Assembly (NCBI GenBank): GCA_948567375.1 | Contig: OX419759.1 | Coordinates: 57,761,493-57,825,492 of the forward strand | DNA from: Lunularia cruciata | Taxonomy: Eukaryota; Streptophyta; Marchantiopsida; Lunulariales; Lunulariaceae | Direction of reading: 5' to 3' | Length of the DNA: 64,000 nt | Shown: piece after piece, positions 10,388 to 21,129 of the stretch | How positions within the stretch are numbered: the stretch's first letter is position 1 | How the letters are laid out: the number at the start of each line of letters is the position of its first letter | Notes under the pieces: generated by a model | Told to the model about the DNA's origin: nothing | Database searches by the model: none | The model's input: the letters and a program-made list of their open reading frames with translations, nothing else | Translations under genes and position numbers: made by a program

Positions 10388-11641
10388 ACTTTCGAACTAT
10401 TTAATATGACGCACATATATGGAAACAATCAAACTTGTTTCAAACTTAGGAGTATAATTGATGGAGCTATTCTCTAAAATATTACACAATATATCTTCAT
10501 ATATTTGTGCTTTCTGAGCCTAAGGTTCATGGACCCGGGCCATGATAATACACCGAACTTGCTTAGATAAGGATGTTCATGGCTACCGTAGCGTCGAAAA
10601 CTGAATATCACTAAGTCTATATGGAGTACTATGGACGGTCTCCTCTCCGCAGTCCGGGTCCATGATAATACACGGATCTTGCTTAAATAAGGATGTTCAT
10701 GGCTACCGTAGCGTCGAAAACTTAATATCACTAAGTCTATATGGAGTACTATGGACGGTCTCCTCTCCGCAGTTGATACAAGGAAACTCTAACATTTCAT
10801 AGAATGCGGGGTTCCACACCCCATTTTGTTTCTGAATAATGCAAACTGAATCTAGATCTGTTTGAAATGTGTTGTTTCAAGTAAGTTATTCTCTTTATCC
10901 TTTTTGAGACATTTTCAAACATAATTGAAGATGACTTGTTTTGCTTTCTCGAATTTAATTTGACCTCTCTTAATGGTTTCAAGTCTTGAACTATTCTGTT
11001 TATGATTATAGCATAGGGCATCACACTATGTGTTTACACGTTCACATTAAACATCTTATTGCAAGAAAGATTTATCACTATGTAAATAATTGGTATGCGT
11101 ACTAAAGTCGAATTATTCATCGATTATTGTATCATTCATTTCAATCACATCTTTGCAGCGGATTTCAGCTCTTATGAAAGAAAGAGAAAATGCGACCACG
11201 TAGCAAACGACACACAAGCCGTAAAAGGGAGAGACAAAACAAAAGAGATTTGCATTCAAATAAGAAAAGGGAAGGAAAAGCCAATCGTCATGTACATTCG
11301 TTCCTAAATGCGCAACACTTCTAGAGAACTAACGGAGTTTGCACCGAAAGGGAGAACGGGAGAACCAACGGAGAACGTAGCGCATGAAAATATGTCTGGG
11401 CGTTGGGATCCGGTTTCTTGCTGTTTGAGAGCTCCATTGTCTGCTTCGATCTAGAGCACGATCGATCACAAACTTCGAGGGACTAGGAAAACGGCGATCC
11501 TGCGTATGCTTGGGAAAGGAACAAGCAAGCAATCAATCAATTCGTTTGAGGTGGCTCGATTGCTAAAAGCCGGAGAAGGTCGTCGTTCTTGCTGAAAAAA
11601 TCTAGACCTGGAAGCGTAAGATTTCGGGGGAATTGCTCGCC
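10388..11641. other. Intergenic region upstream of hslV
   Basis: Holds the 120-bp tandem duplication (10534-10773), AT-rich DNA, and from about 11.3 kb a GC-richer stretch that is probably the hslV promoter and 5' leader. The small frames at 11095-11307 plus and 11329-11532 minus show nothing recognisable. Confidence 0.5.
10534..10773. repeat. Tandem duplication, two 120-bp units
   Basis: Units at about 10534-10653 and 10654-10773 are nearly identical. Both contain CATGATAATACAC, GGCTACCGTAGCGTCGAAAA and CCTCTCCGCAGT. The repeated minus-strand frame 10474-10731 is a by-product of this repeat. Confidence 0.85.
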
Positions 11642-14600
11642 ATGCAAGGCTGCAGGCGGGCGTGCGCGCTCCTTCGTCCTGCCTTCACTCAGTCCCGTAA
11701 GAATTTCCATCTTTAGGGCTGTGGAAATTCCTGTTTTTGTAACAGTTGCGGGATGTCCACTTCGTGATAGATTTCGTCATTTTATTTCATTGTTATCTAG
11801 GTTGGTGTAGATTTTGGAAATTAATTTTCGTTTCTGAAACTTTATGAGCTAAAAAAATAAACTTTAGCTGGGGCGTCTAAATTTTCAGGGTCTGATTCAG
11901 TTAGTAGGATTCTGAGATTTTCGCTTGTTATGGTAGAGAAAGGATTTGGAAGACAGGCCGGGTACAGGTATCTGGGACAGTGTACTGTTGGCAACTGCTG
12001 GGATCTTTTCAAGGGTTACAACATGCTTTCTTCGTTTCATGCTGTCGTAAATTCCTTACTGGATGTGGCCATCAATGTCCTGAATTTTTGCTTTGTGCCT
12101 TATTAAAGAGTGCTCGGTCCTATCCATCTTCAAGAGAATTGTCGATGGAATTAGGTTACAGCAGCTGATTTCGAGCGTAGCCGACCTGCAATAGTACATG
12201 CGGAGCCATATCAGCAAGCATCGTTCATGGCGGACTCCCAGCCCGGAGGAGTTTCTGCGCTTTTTTTCACTACGCTCTTGTAATTGCTCAAGAGATATAC
12301 TCTGTAGGCTCTCACCAAAGAGATGTTCTATATCATCTCCGCTTTCCTGCACTTTTAAGCTCCACTTAAGAGCTCCAAAGATGACGATCAGATATTTGAA
12401 TTGATGATGCAATCAGGAGATGGACGACTAGGATATGACACCTACTTGGAGATCATATTCACTACAGATTATAGAACTTTTTAGTCATTTGAAAACTCTA
12501 ATATCCGGTAGCTCCTAAGGCTAGAAGATATCTTTCACAATCCATTGACTTCATCCCGCCGTCCTACCTGCCCGCTTCATTCAGTTGACTTGGCTTCTCC
12601 TTTCGCATCATGTCGTATAACCGTCAGGATTCCAGTGACTGTAGAATATGGCGCAATGTCTCCTCGGTGCAACCAGGCAATACGATGGGTGAACTTCATC
12701 GCATTAATTTGCTACTTTTATGATGAGACGAAGTATGTAACTGTAGGTGTGCATGCAGTTACGACCAAGATCACTTACTGGAAGTTTGTTAAAGTCTCCC
12801 ATCATTACTATTTAAACAGCGAGACTTGTTTCCTGAAAGTTGTTCTCAAGCAACTGGAGCTAAGCGCTCGCACTACACTTTATTTTGCAGGGTATGGGGC
12901 TGGACGACCATCCCCGGCTTATGGGAATGGCCACGCACTGTCATTCTTTACCAGCCCGTAAGTTGACGTCATGCTATAAGCGTTTTAACTTTTTTCCGGT
13001 TCAAATCTGGTCCTTCACCCGTCCGAAGAGTGGTTTGGTCTCAAGTGAATTGGAGGCAAATTTGAGCTTATTCACAAATTGATGTAGGTCACGAGATATA
13101 CAGTATATGCACGGCGGGGATAGAGGTATGCTGGGTACAACCGTACTCTGCGTTCGCAAGGATGATAAGGTGATTGTAATAGGAGATGGACAAGTTACTC
13201 TCGGGGCTGAAGTTATCAAACCTAATGTACGAAAAGTTCGCAGAATTGGAGAAAGTGTTATTGGAGGATTTGCAGGTTTATGATTCTACTTTTCTTTTCA
13301 GTCTTGGTAAAGCAAGTTTGCGATAATCAATGCACGGTAGATTCTTAATTTTAAGAGGCTAGAGTTTGCATCTTGCTAGGAGCTCCACTCTTTTTGCTGT
13401 TGATTTGCAGGTAGAAGTCAGGTTCCTGCACGTCTGTATTTCGTTCTCAATTATGACTGAGAAGATCTTGTTATCTGTTGATACAGGTGCCACAGCAGAT
13501 TCTTTCACACTTTTTGAAAGGCTGGAAAATAAGCTTGAGGAGCATCCTGGTAATACCCTCGTCTTGACACCATCCACCTGTAACTATTGGGACTGCGCAT
13601 ACATGACGCAATTGCAGGAATTAAGCCTCTTCTTTTATCTCGTATTTCTTGCTAATGAGGAAATGCTTTCTTGTAAGTAGCTGACGCACAATGTGTATCA
13701 TTAGATGAGTAATAACTTCTGTCTCTTTGTTCCGCAGGTCAGGTACAGAAGCACATTTTGGACACATGAAGTATTGTCTACTGTGTTACGTTGATGGATC
13801 TCTGAATTGTTGGAGGTTAATGGACAACATTGCTGCTGGTTGCTTTTGAAGGTTATGTTTTGGTTGAAAGAATGCGTCTCGGAGTATGAGAACCAGGCAC
13901 TTCATTCAAGTGATATGTATCTATTATGCATCATGACAGCTTACACGTGCAGCAGTGGAGCTCGCTAAAGCTTGGCGGAGTGACAAGTATCTAAGGCGCC
14001 TTGATGTAAGCTAAATTCATGATCACCATCCGCCGATGTCACGTAGAGTACTCAGATCATCTAGAGACCCTCAGCAAGTCAACAAGTTATTAATATTGGT
14101 TTTTACTGTTTAAATTTGAGCTTCGGGTCTTGAGTCGATGGTTCTTGGGAATGTGCTACTGCATCATGCTTAATGTTGCGCTCATTCTGTTTCTGTATGT
14201 TGTTGTGCTCGTCTCTAGGCTGTTATGGTGGTAGCCGATTCTGAAATCTCTTTGACGATCACTGGAAACGGAGATGTGTTGGAGCCTTATGATGGTGTCA
14301 TTGGTGAGTGGATTTCAAAGTGGTAGTAACTTGCAAATGTGTGTTGTCATATTGGTTAGATGTTCTGATAGAAGATTTATGGAACCGTCTGTACGACTGC
14401 ATTTCCGTCGTTTCCACCTTCTAAACTGCTGCTCTTATGTCCAAATGGCATCTGATTATGATGTGAGCCAGTCAGTATCTAATGCTTTTGGCCACCTGTT
14501 TCGGGTCTCTGTAGGTATTGGCTCAGGTGGTTCATATGCGTCAGCCGCCGCCAGAGCACTTATTGATCTACCCAACATGGATGCTGAGACAATAGGTGTG

Positions 14601-14945
14601 CTTTGCACCCTCACTGGGTATCATCATCATGACATCTGTTGGTGACTCTTAAGCTCTAGTTTTGCACGCCTGATAAATTTTCTTATCAAATTGCTGCATG
14701 ACTGTTGAGAAAGTACCTACTAAATCCTACGTCTCATACTCCTCTTTATTTCTCCTGCATTTGTGACAGCACTAAAAGCAATGAAAATAGCTGCCGATTG
14801 CTGCATATACACAAACCACAACTTCACTATCGAGCGACTCACCAGCACGACTTCTCGAAGTTCAGATGTAGCTAGTGATGCAGCAAAATTATCAAATCCC
14901 GACTTAGAATCTGATGTTGGCGTAGCGCTGAAAGAGTCTTCTTGA
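11642..14945 (+). CDS. hslV: ATP-dependent protease subunit HslV (ClpQ), mitochondrial
   Basis: This is the proteolytic subunit of the HslVU complex, a proteasome-related threonine peptidase that works with the HslU ATPase. Nine exons are inferred: 11642-11696, 12891-12957, 13088-13275, 13487-13549, 13738-13742, 13940-14005, 14219-14303, 14515-14595 and 14770-14945, encoding 261 residues. All introns are GT-AG and phases match throughout. Residues 1-57 start [18 protein letters not shown] and are Arg/Ser-rich with few acidic residues, a likely mitochondrial presequence. Thr58 in [10 protein letters not shown] would be the catalytic N-terminal threonine after cleavage. Then follow [68 protein letters not shown] and [15 protein letters not shown], colinear with bacterial HslV. 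A Ser/Asp-rich tail of about 35 residues follows the usual C-terminus. Exon 5 is only 5 nt. Intron 1 is 1.2 kb. No hslU is in the window. Confidence 0.93.
13738..13742 (+). other. hslV: 5-nucleotide microexon of hslV
   Basis: The preceding exon ends in phase 1 after His-Pro-(G) and the following exon starts in phase 0 at Leu-Thr-Arg-Ala-Ala-Val. Exactly two bases plus one codon are missing if they are joined directly. The motif TTCCGCAG|GTCAG|GTACAG gives a 5-nt exon completing Gly and adding Gln: [13 protein letters not shown], which aligns without a gap to bacterial HslV (HQG-H-L-VKAAVELA). An in-frame TGA at 13934-13936 prevents simple upstream extension of the next exon. Confidence 0.75.
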
Positions 14946-17900
14946 AGGAGATGCATGGTATTTATTATTCAAGTCACTGGGAAAAGAAGTGGACCTTTCG
15001 GCTAGGATGTGGCAAGAACGGGCACTCCATTGTGTACAGAAACATTGTGTCAGCTTTTGAGCAAATCGAAGATCATCGCGCAGTTTAGTTGTCATGCAAA
15101 TGACATATTCTTCCAGTCAATTAGAGAACTTTTTTGGTGGTGGAAAATATCAGGTGAAAATGAGTCCCCATTGAAGGGAAAGAGAAGTTTGATTTATATG
15201 CTGAAGATTTATGAAGATGGTTCTTGTTCTCGCAGCAATTGCCTTTCTGACATCTTTGTGTAGAATGTATTGCTGTCAATTACAGTCGATGAACTGCAGC
15301 TGACTAGGACCTGTTCAACTCTGTTCTATGCTGCAGTCTGGGGAAGAAAGATATCTGCAGGAAGGACTATCGTTGCTGATGGTTTATGCATTCCTGGAAC
15401 CGTTACCCCAAACACAAGTAATGTTTTCATCCATGCATGCCCAAGAAAAAGAATCGACATTAGATTCCACAATTTCACCAAGCTTCTCGAGCAGCTGATA
15501 CTAGTCTTTCATGCATCACTTGGGCAATGATTACTGGTTAACCTGTCAGGGAATTGTCACCTCAATGTACGGAGTGTTTCACACAGATACAGAGTGACTT
15601 GATGTTTATGACTTTCCTGGTCTACACCTGGGTACAGAATAAGGCTGTGCCCATGTTTGCACTTGGTTCCGTCATTCTCAGATCCACCTTTCATCCAGTG
15701 TCTATTTAACAAACACGGCAAGTAGCTACAATGTGAAATGACGTCACGGTACTTCAAGGTTTGGTGGTGTACGGTCACCGAGGCTCTGGATATACTCATA
15801 TTATGCATGTGCTGAAACCTAAATGAGACTGAAGGTCAGTCTCATACAAAGAACTTCCAGGCAGCCCGGACTCTCCCGATAACATTTGGTCGCTTTGCAT
15901 ACAGCAGTTCTATTTGTGCTATATTTTACCATAAGAAAAATGTGGAGAAACATCGACAGATGTAGCTTCCAAGATGCCCACATGTGTCATCCATGAGACT
16001 TGTTCATTAGAATTTAGAGCAAATTACCCACTGCTGGATCTACATTGAAAACAGGAAGTTACTCCATGTTTCCGTTCTCTACATCACGATGAACATTTAT
16101 ATGTAGTTTCCAATAGAAAACTTGCTCTCTTTTTGCTTTTATATATGATGCAAATGGTGAGTTTCCAAGAGGAGGAAACTCTCACTCGCGACATCCATAG
16201 GAAATTGTTTGTAACAGCTAGTACGGTGTTTGCTTACTTGATCTTTGTAGAAAAGTAAAAATCTCCACTTAATCAGACGATATGGTCATAACTTCACTAT
16301 GATCAACAATTGGCATGCATATTACAGAATCCCTATGAGCAATTCTTTTTCATCTCCCTTGGTCCGGAATTTCAAACCAGTTTTGAAGTGTTATCTGCTA
16401 CAGTGTTGGCTTTGTATTTACTTTCTTACAAATTCGACGACATTATCCAAATCCTCTCTCCAATCCGGTGCGCATATAATATCTTGATACTCTACAAACT
16501 ATTCGGAACAAAGTAAACGAAACTGCACAAAACGAAGGACAAAAAGCAACGGACAACGTTTCCTTTGTTGAGCAAATACGACAAAAATATGAAGTCGAGA
16601 CTGAGTTCCGTCACAGGATTGTCATAAAGACCCTCTCGAGACACAGAAGCCCTCAACGAAGGTACAATAATAGAATATTCACTTTAAGATGGATGGGTGG
16701 ATGGATGGAAACTTGTAAAATAGACAAAGATTCTTCAAAAAGCTGAGTTGAATTGGCCTCCTGCAATTCTTTCCCAATAGGGCGAAGAAGGTATTTGGTC
16801 AACGAACAAGTAGATGTTTCCACAGAATCTATCCGAGAAAACACCAAGAAACAGTGGACTTGATGAAGAGCGTGTATACGCAATAGGATCAAAACTTTCG
16901 ACGATGATTGAGTTCTGGGTTTCTACTTGGGTTTTTGCATCATTTGTATCGTGACTTGTGACTCAACTTGGGTAGTAGAGTGCTCAACAAGTTCTCTGGG
17001 CTCGGGTTTGAACCGCCTTGGAATGTGGGAAAAGAACAGATATCAGGACGATAGAATTGTTGTACTAAGTGCAGAAAGTATGAGTTGCGAATGAGTACAG
17101 AATGAAGAAAGTACAACCTCGTATAAGTACGATATATGTACACCATCGAGCAGATCAAATGTCAATCCGTCAAAAGTGGATAACATAGAAAGAATCAAGA
17201 AAAACAAAAGCCAACTTGAGAGAATGAAAATATTACGAGTTCAGATATATTTATTTGAATATAATTAAAAAATTTAATCTCATGATTGGCTGTCGGAAGT
17301 TTACTGCCATTCACCGAGTAGCCGAGGACGGGATATTTCAAGTTTGATTGAACTCTATTCTCTCAACACTGTAGATATATATTGGTAGTATACTGACAGA
17401 TCAGATTTGGAGAACAGCAAAAACATTGGCTAGATCAAGAGTGATGGAATCTATACTAACCATTCACCTGTTCAAATATGAAACAAACGAAGGTGATGTA
17501 TAATCCTTATATTTATATTTTTTAAAGCTTTAAATCCTTGCTAGATAGAATAGGATTCATATCCATTACTTCTGGCCTTTCACGAAAAAATTACTCGAGT
17601 AAACCTTTGGTCTCTGAGCTAAAACACAGTTGATAAGAGTTCTAGTCTTTTAACCATTGCAGGCAGTGGGTCTTGCAAGGTCAAAGAACCATGTGACATA
17701 TTCAACGGACATGTGCTTCCCTTGGTATTCCTAACCTCACCTTTATAGTAGAGGAGCCTTCCTACGTACTCCTGTAAGATATAAAGTGGATGAGAAATAT
17801 TATATAAAAAGCGATAAAGGCAGCGGACAAATGTATGCTATATCTCGTACCTTTCCGAGTACCTGTTAATCATTGAAGAAGGATGTTGGTTTTCTCGAGC

Positions 17901-19316
17901 TAAAGTTGAATGGATCTCCCTAGCATCCGAAAGGTCATGACTCTGTAGACAAGAGTATGAGTAAGCGCTCTGAATCTCAGTACCCGTTGCAAGAAGCCGC
18001 GTTGATATAAGCCTCTCTCGGACTAGGTGACAGTAACCGAGCCCATAAACAGTCCAGGGTTTCTCCCTGGACTAGTTACCCACAGGTTTATTCCTGAGAG
18101 TGGGGCTTACGAACGAAAAAAGCTAAGTTGCAGGAAACACTGCACAAGTGAGGAGATTTCCGTGTCCTGGTGGTGGAGGTAGAGCTGAGAAAGCTGAACC
18201 CCAAGACGTCAGCAGTGGACCAAGATGGAACTATGACAAGTCCACTTCTTCATGACAGCTCTTCCTTCTTGGAGCGAACGAAAAGCTGAAGGTGGAAGAA
18301 TTTTCCTCCGTCTTCTATTACTACTATTTTAAGTCGTTTCGATGGAAGGTCTCTAGATCCTGAGAGAAGTCTTGAACTCTTTGAGAACAAGAATAAGAAG
18401 AAATCGCGTACAATGGGTCCGTGGTAAGACGGACAACAGATGATGAGAAATGTCGAACATCTCATACAGTTGTTTAACTGGATCCAGCATCCAGCATTAT
18501 AGTGGACGTGTAAAGTCAAACAGGATCCATTTGTTTGAACATTGACGCTGAATGGACACTCCACGCTAGATACTCCATAAATTTAGCAAATGCATTCATG
18601 AACAAGCAGATAAACAACATCTGTAGTTGACATTCGAGTGCCAAGATACCACCTGCAGAGCTGCTTTATCACCAGGTAGCGGCCTTTTAGGCATAAAACT
18701 ACTAGCTGATGCTACAGAAGATGACGATTGTCGAAAGACGAGAGGAGTCCAAGTAGCTAATCTCTTGCAGGCAATGCGAACTTGTTGGATGTATGATAAA
18801 GTAGCACTGTTGAACAGGTCGAGTCAGGCTCGAGATCGCTCATACACCTACATACACGACATACAAATTTCCTCTCTTAACAGATACCATAGTACCGCAC
18901 TTAAAACTGGATTCAGGCTCCTCCTTTCTGAATTAGTCTTCCCCTGGGACTGACTTGAGAATCTGCCGATTGAATTGTTGTTCCCTAGGGTACATGCCAG
19001 AAGACTAGGTGACGATACAGCAACTAACGGACTCATAGTATCAATCGCGAGCCTACAACAACCTGCTGGTAAGAGCACAGATTCTGTATACTTCATTTTG
19101 CCATTGCGCATACAGGAGAATGAACTCACTTGCTTGCAGTCTTAAGCATTGACAAGGAAGTGAATTCTCTTATATGAACAATTTCAGTTGTTTCCTTACA
19201 TTTTGGAGTCCCTCCGTTAATCATCGTAATCATCGTATGTCGTATCATCTCAGTTCTATCTTATTTCGGGGGACAGGGAAGAGAACAACGCTTAACTCGG
19301 TTGGACCTAACCCCTA
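14946..19316. other. Intergenic region downstream of hslV, no gene recognised
   Basis: The first several hundred bases may be the hslV 3' UTR. The rest has only short frames (for example 15270-15530 plus, 18250-18564 minus, 18848-19129 minus) with no domain or family resemblance. A perfect small hairpin is at 18051-18073. The part nearest 19316 is probably the 3' region of the minus-strand small gene at 19317-19478. Confidence 0.45.
18051..18073. repeat. Perfect 9-bp stem, 5-nt loop hairpin
   Basis: AGTCCAGGG (18051-18059) and CCCTGGACT (18065-18073) flank TTTCT. It sits in otherwise featureless sequence. There is no T-run after it and no adjacent gene to give it a role. Confidence 0.6.
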
Positions 19317-19478
19317 CTACTTCTCTCCTGGTCTGCGGTATGTTTCTTCTACATGTTTAGCGGAGGTCAATGTCGACAGAACAAGCTTCTTAACGTCCGG
19401 TACTCGGTAGTTCTGGGCTAAATATATGCCGAATACTGTGCCAAAGAAAAAGGATGGAGACCTTCGAATGAAAAACAT
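19317..19478 (-). CDS. Small single-span membrane protein, DUF4535-like
   Basis: A 53-residue frame begins MFFIRRSPSFFFGTVF and ends ETYRRPGEK-stop. Its layout is a hydrophobic start with a Gly-rich segment (FFFGTVFGIYLAQNY), then V-P-D-V-K-K-L, then an amphipathic helix with KHVEETYRRPG. From memory this matches the pattern of a small conserved plant family (G-x-x-x-G-x-Y-x-A-Q-N-Y-x-V-P...K-K-L...K-x-x-E-x-x-Y-R-K-P) annotated as a domain of unknown function, DUF4535. Its cellular role is not established to my knowledge; a mitochondrial or other membrane location is plausible. The TTTTTGTTCAG acceptor-like site about 20 bases upstream suggests an intron in the 5' UTR, with the leader extending toward 20 kb. 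The name is from recall, so moderate confidence. Confidence 0.6.
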   Translation of the reverse strand: MFFIRRSPSFFFGTVFGIYLAQNYRVPDVKKLVLSTLTSAKHVEETYRRPGEK

Positions 19479-21095
19479 TGTAGAACTCTAACTTGCGCTT
19501 GTTCTGAACAAAAACCAGAGTAGGCACTGTAAGAAGCGATTCACTGACGAGACACGCCAAGGAACTGGTCTCAACTGGATCTTTTCCACTGCTGAAGTGA
19601 AGACTTGATGCAACTTACCGAAAAATAAGAAGGAAGGACTACTTACTGATGTTGATTTAACCTCAAAATGTCCCTGTCGACCCTCTCCAAATATCGGTTT
19701 TTACTCCATGATGGACCAGGCAAATGGTTTCCTCTGAGCTCGATACCTGCCAGGCACAGCACGAAACAGTATACTAGTATAAGGAAAAGCTAGACGGGAG
19801 CAATCGGGTAAGACAGCTTACCAGATGAAGCTTGAGTTGTCGCCTCTCACTGTCGCCTCTCACTGAGGATTTCTGAGCAAGCAATTAGAACATGGGTCCT
19901 CCCTATCTGCTTCTCTGTCTCGCTAAACGATGCCGTTAACCAGGTCAGTAATTCTAAAATTTGAGATATACCTGCAGTTCTAATTCCAAAGAGACCAGGA
20001 AACCCGAATGGACCGAACCTGAACATCACCGTTAACCAGGTTAGTATTTCTAGAGATTGTGAATTATGTGCCGTGGTAATCACAAACGACCCGTACACCT
20101 GAATCAAACATGACACAGGGAGGCTGAATTGATCCATCCCAACCAACATACCAACTTAAACTCGCCAATTACAAAGCTAAGCTAAACTCAGGCTTCGCTT
20201 CTCCTCCGACACATCTTGCGAGAAGTGGCATTGATTATTCTAAACAAGTAAGTAAGATCTGAAGCGGCATTCGTGCTGAACGAGATCGGTTGATAGAGAG
20301 GAAGAGGGATTCCGTCTACCACTAACCTCAATCAATTTCTTTTCCGGATCGGATCCGGTTCTTAAACCCATGTGTGCGAAGTCGACATCCGAGTGGACAA
20401 ACGCAGTTCTCTGTTCGATGACCACAAGATTTCTGATCGTTCCATAGAGCGCAAATTCAAGCAAGGGCCATCAAAGTTCATTCCTAGTCACCACACGCAA
20501 TTCTTAACGTACGCCACCTGGTGCCCGTCCCGATCTCTCTCTACTTCACCAAATGATAATCACTTTACAGAACAAACATCAATCATCACAGTGCGGAACC
20601 ATCACATCAATCCCCACAGTCTGGAACTTCACCCAGCGTACAAACTTCACCCACAAGCAACGTCTGTATCACACATCACCTAAATTCATTCAACCCACAC
20701 TCCAAAACTATTCCAGTCCAACAAGATTCCAATCCACAAGGCACCAAACTCCAAAATCCCAAGCTCCAAAAACCCTTCCACATTTATACTCTGCAGAGAA
20801 CGTATTTTCCTCTTTCTCCTCACCTCCCTTCAAATTTACCCCTTCCTCACAAAATACACCACCGGCAGCAGCCACGCTATTCTCTGCTGGGCCTCCGGGA
20901 AAAAGAGTGAACCCCCAACCTAGACTCAGATTATTCTACACTAATCTGTTGACCACACAACCAAAGTACACAGTACTGTTCTAAACCTCATCCTGGATAT
21001 ACAAATCAGAAACCAATCCCCTCAACTTACATCAATCCCCTACACTCATAAATTTCTAAGCTTACTACTAACCTAAGTAAATCACACAGGATGCG
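19479..21095. other. Leader/promoter region of the small minus-strand gene; no other gene supported
   Basis: Minus-strand frames here (19847-20149, 20240-20464) have donor-like ends, for example ATTGAG|GTTAGT near 20325, and could be 5' UTR exons of the gene at 19317-19478, but none is recognisable as protein. The block around CTGGTTAACGG (about 19933-19943 and 20032-20042) occurs twice about 100 bp apart. The plus-strand frames at 20372-20984 are Pro/Ser/Thr-rich and look like composition artefacts of CT-rich DNA. Confidence 0.4.
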
Positions 21096-21100
21096 TCCTC

Positions 21101-21128
21101 TCCTCCTCCTCCTCCTCCTCCTCCTCCT
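21101..21128. repeat. TCC trinucleotide microsatellite
   Basis: Nine tandem TCC/CTC units preceded by GTCCTC. Confidence 0.85.
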
Positions 21129-21129
21129 T

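Noticed and set aside
16995-17025. GGTTTGAACC as a tRNA B-box
   Set aside because: No cloverleaf or A-box could be formed around it.
18250-18564. 104-codon minus-strand frame
   Set aside because: No family resemblance and no neighbouring exons; probably chance.
20553-20984. 143-codon plus-strand frame rich in Thr, Pro, Gln and Asn
   Set aside because: Composition follows the local CA/CT-rich DNA; no start context, domain or splice extension.
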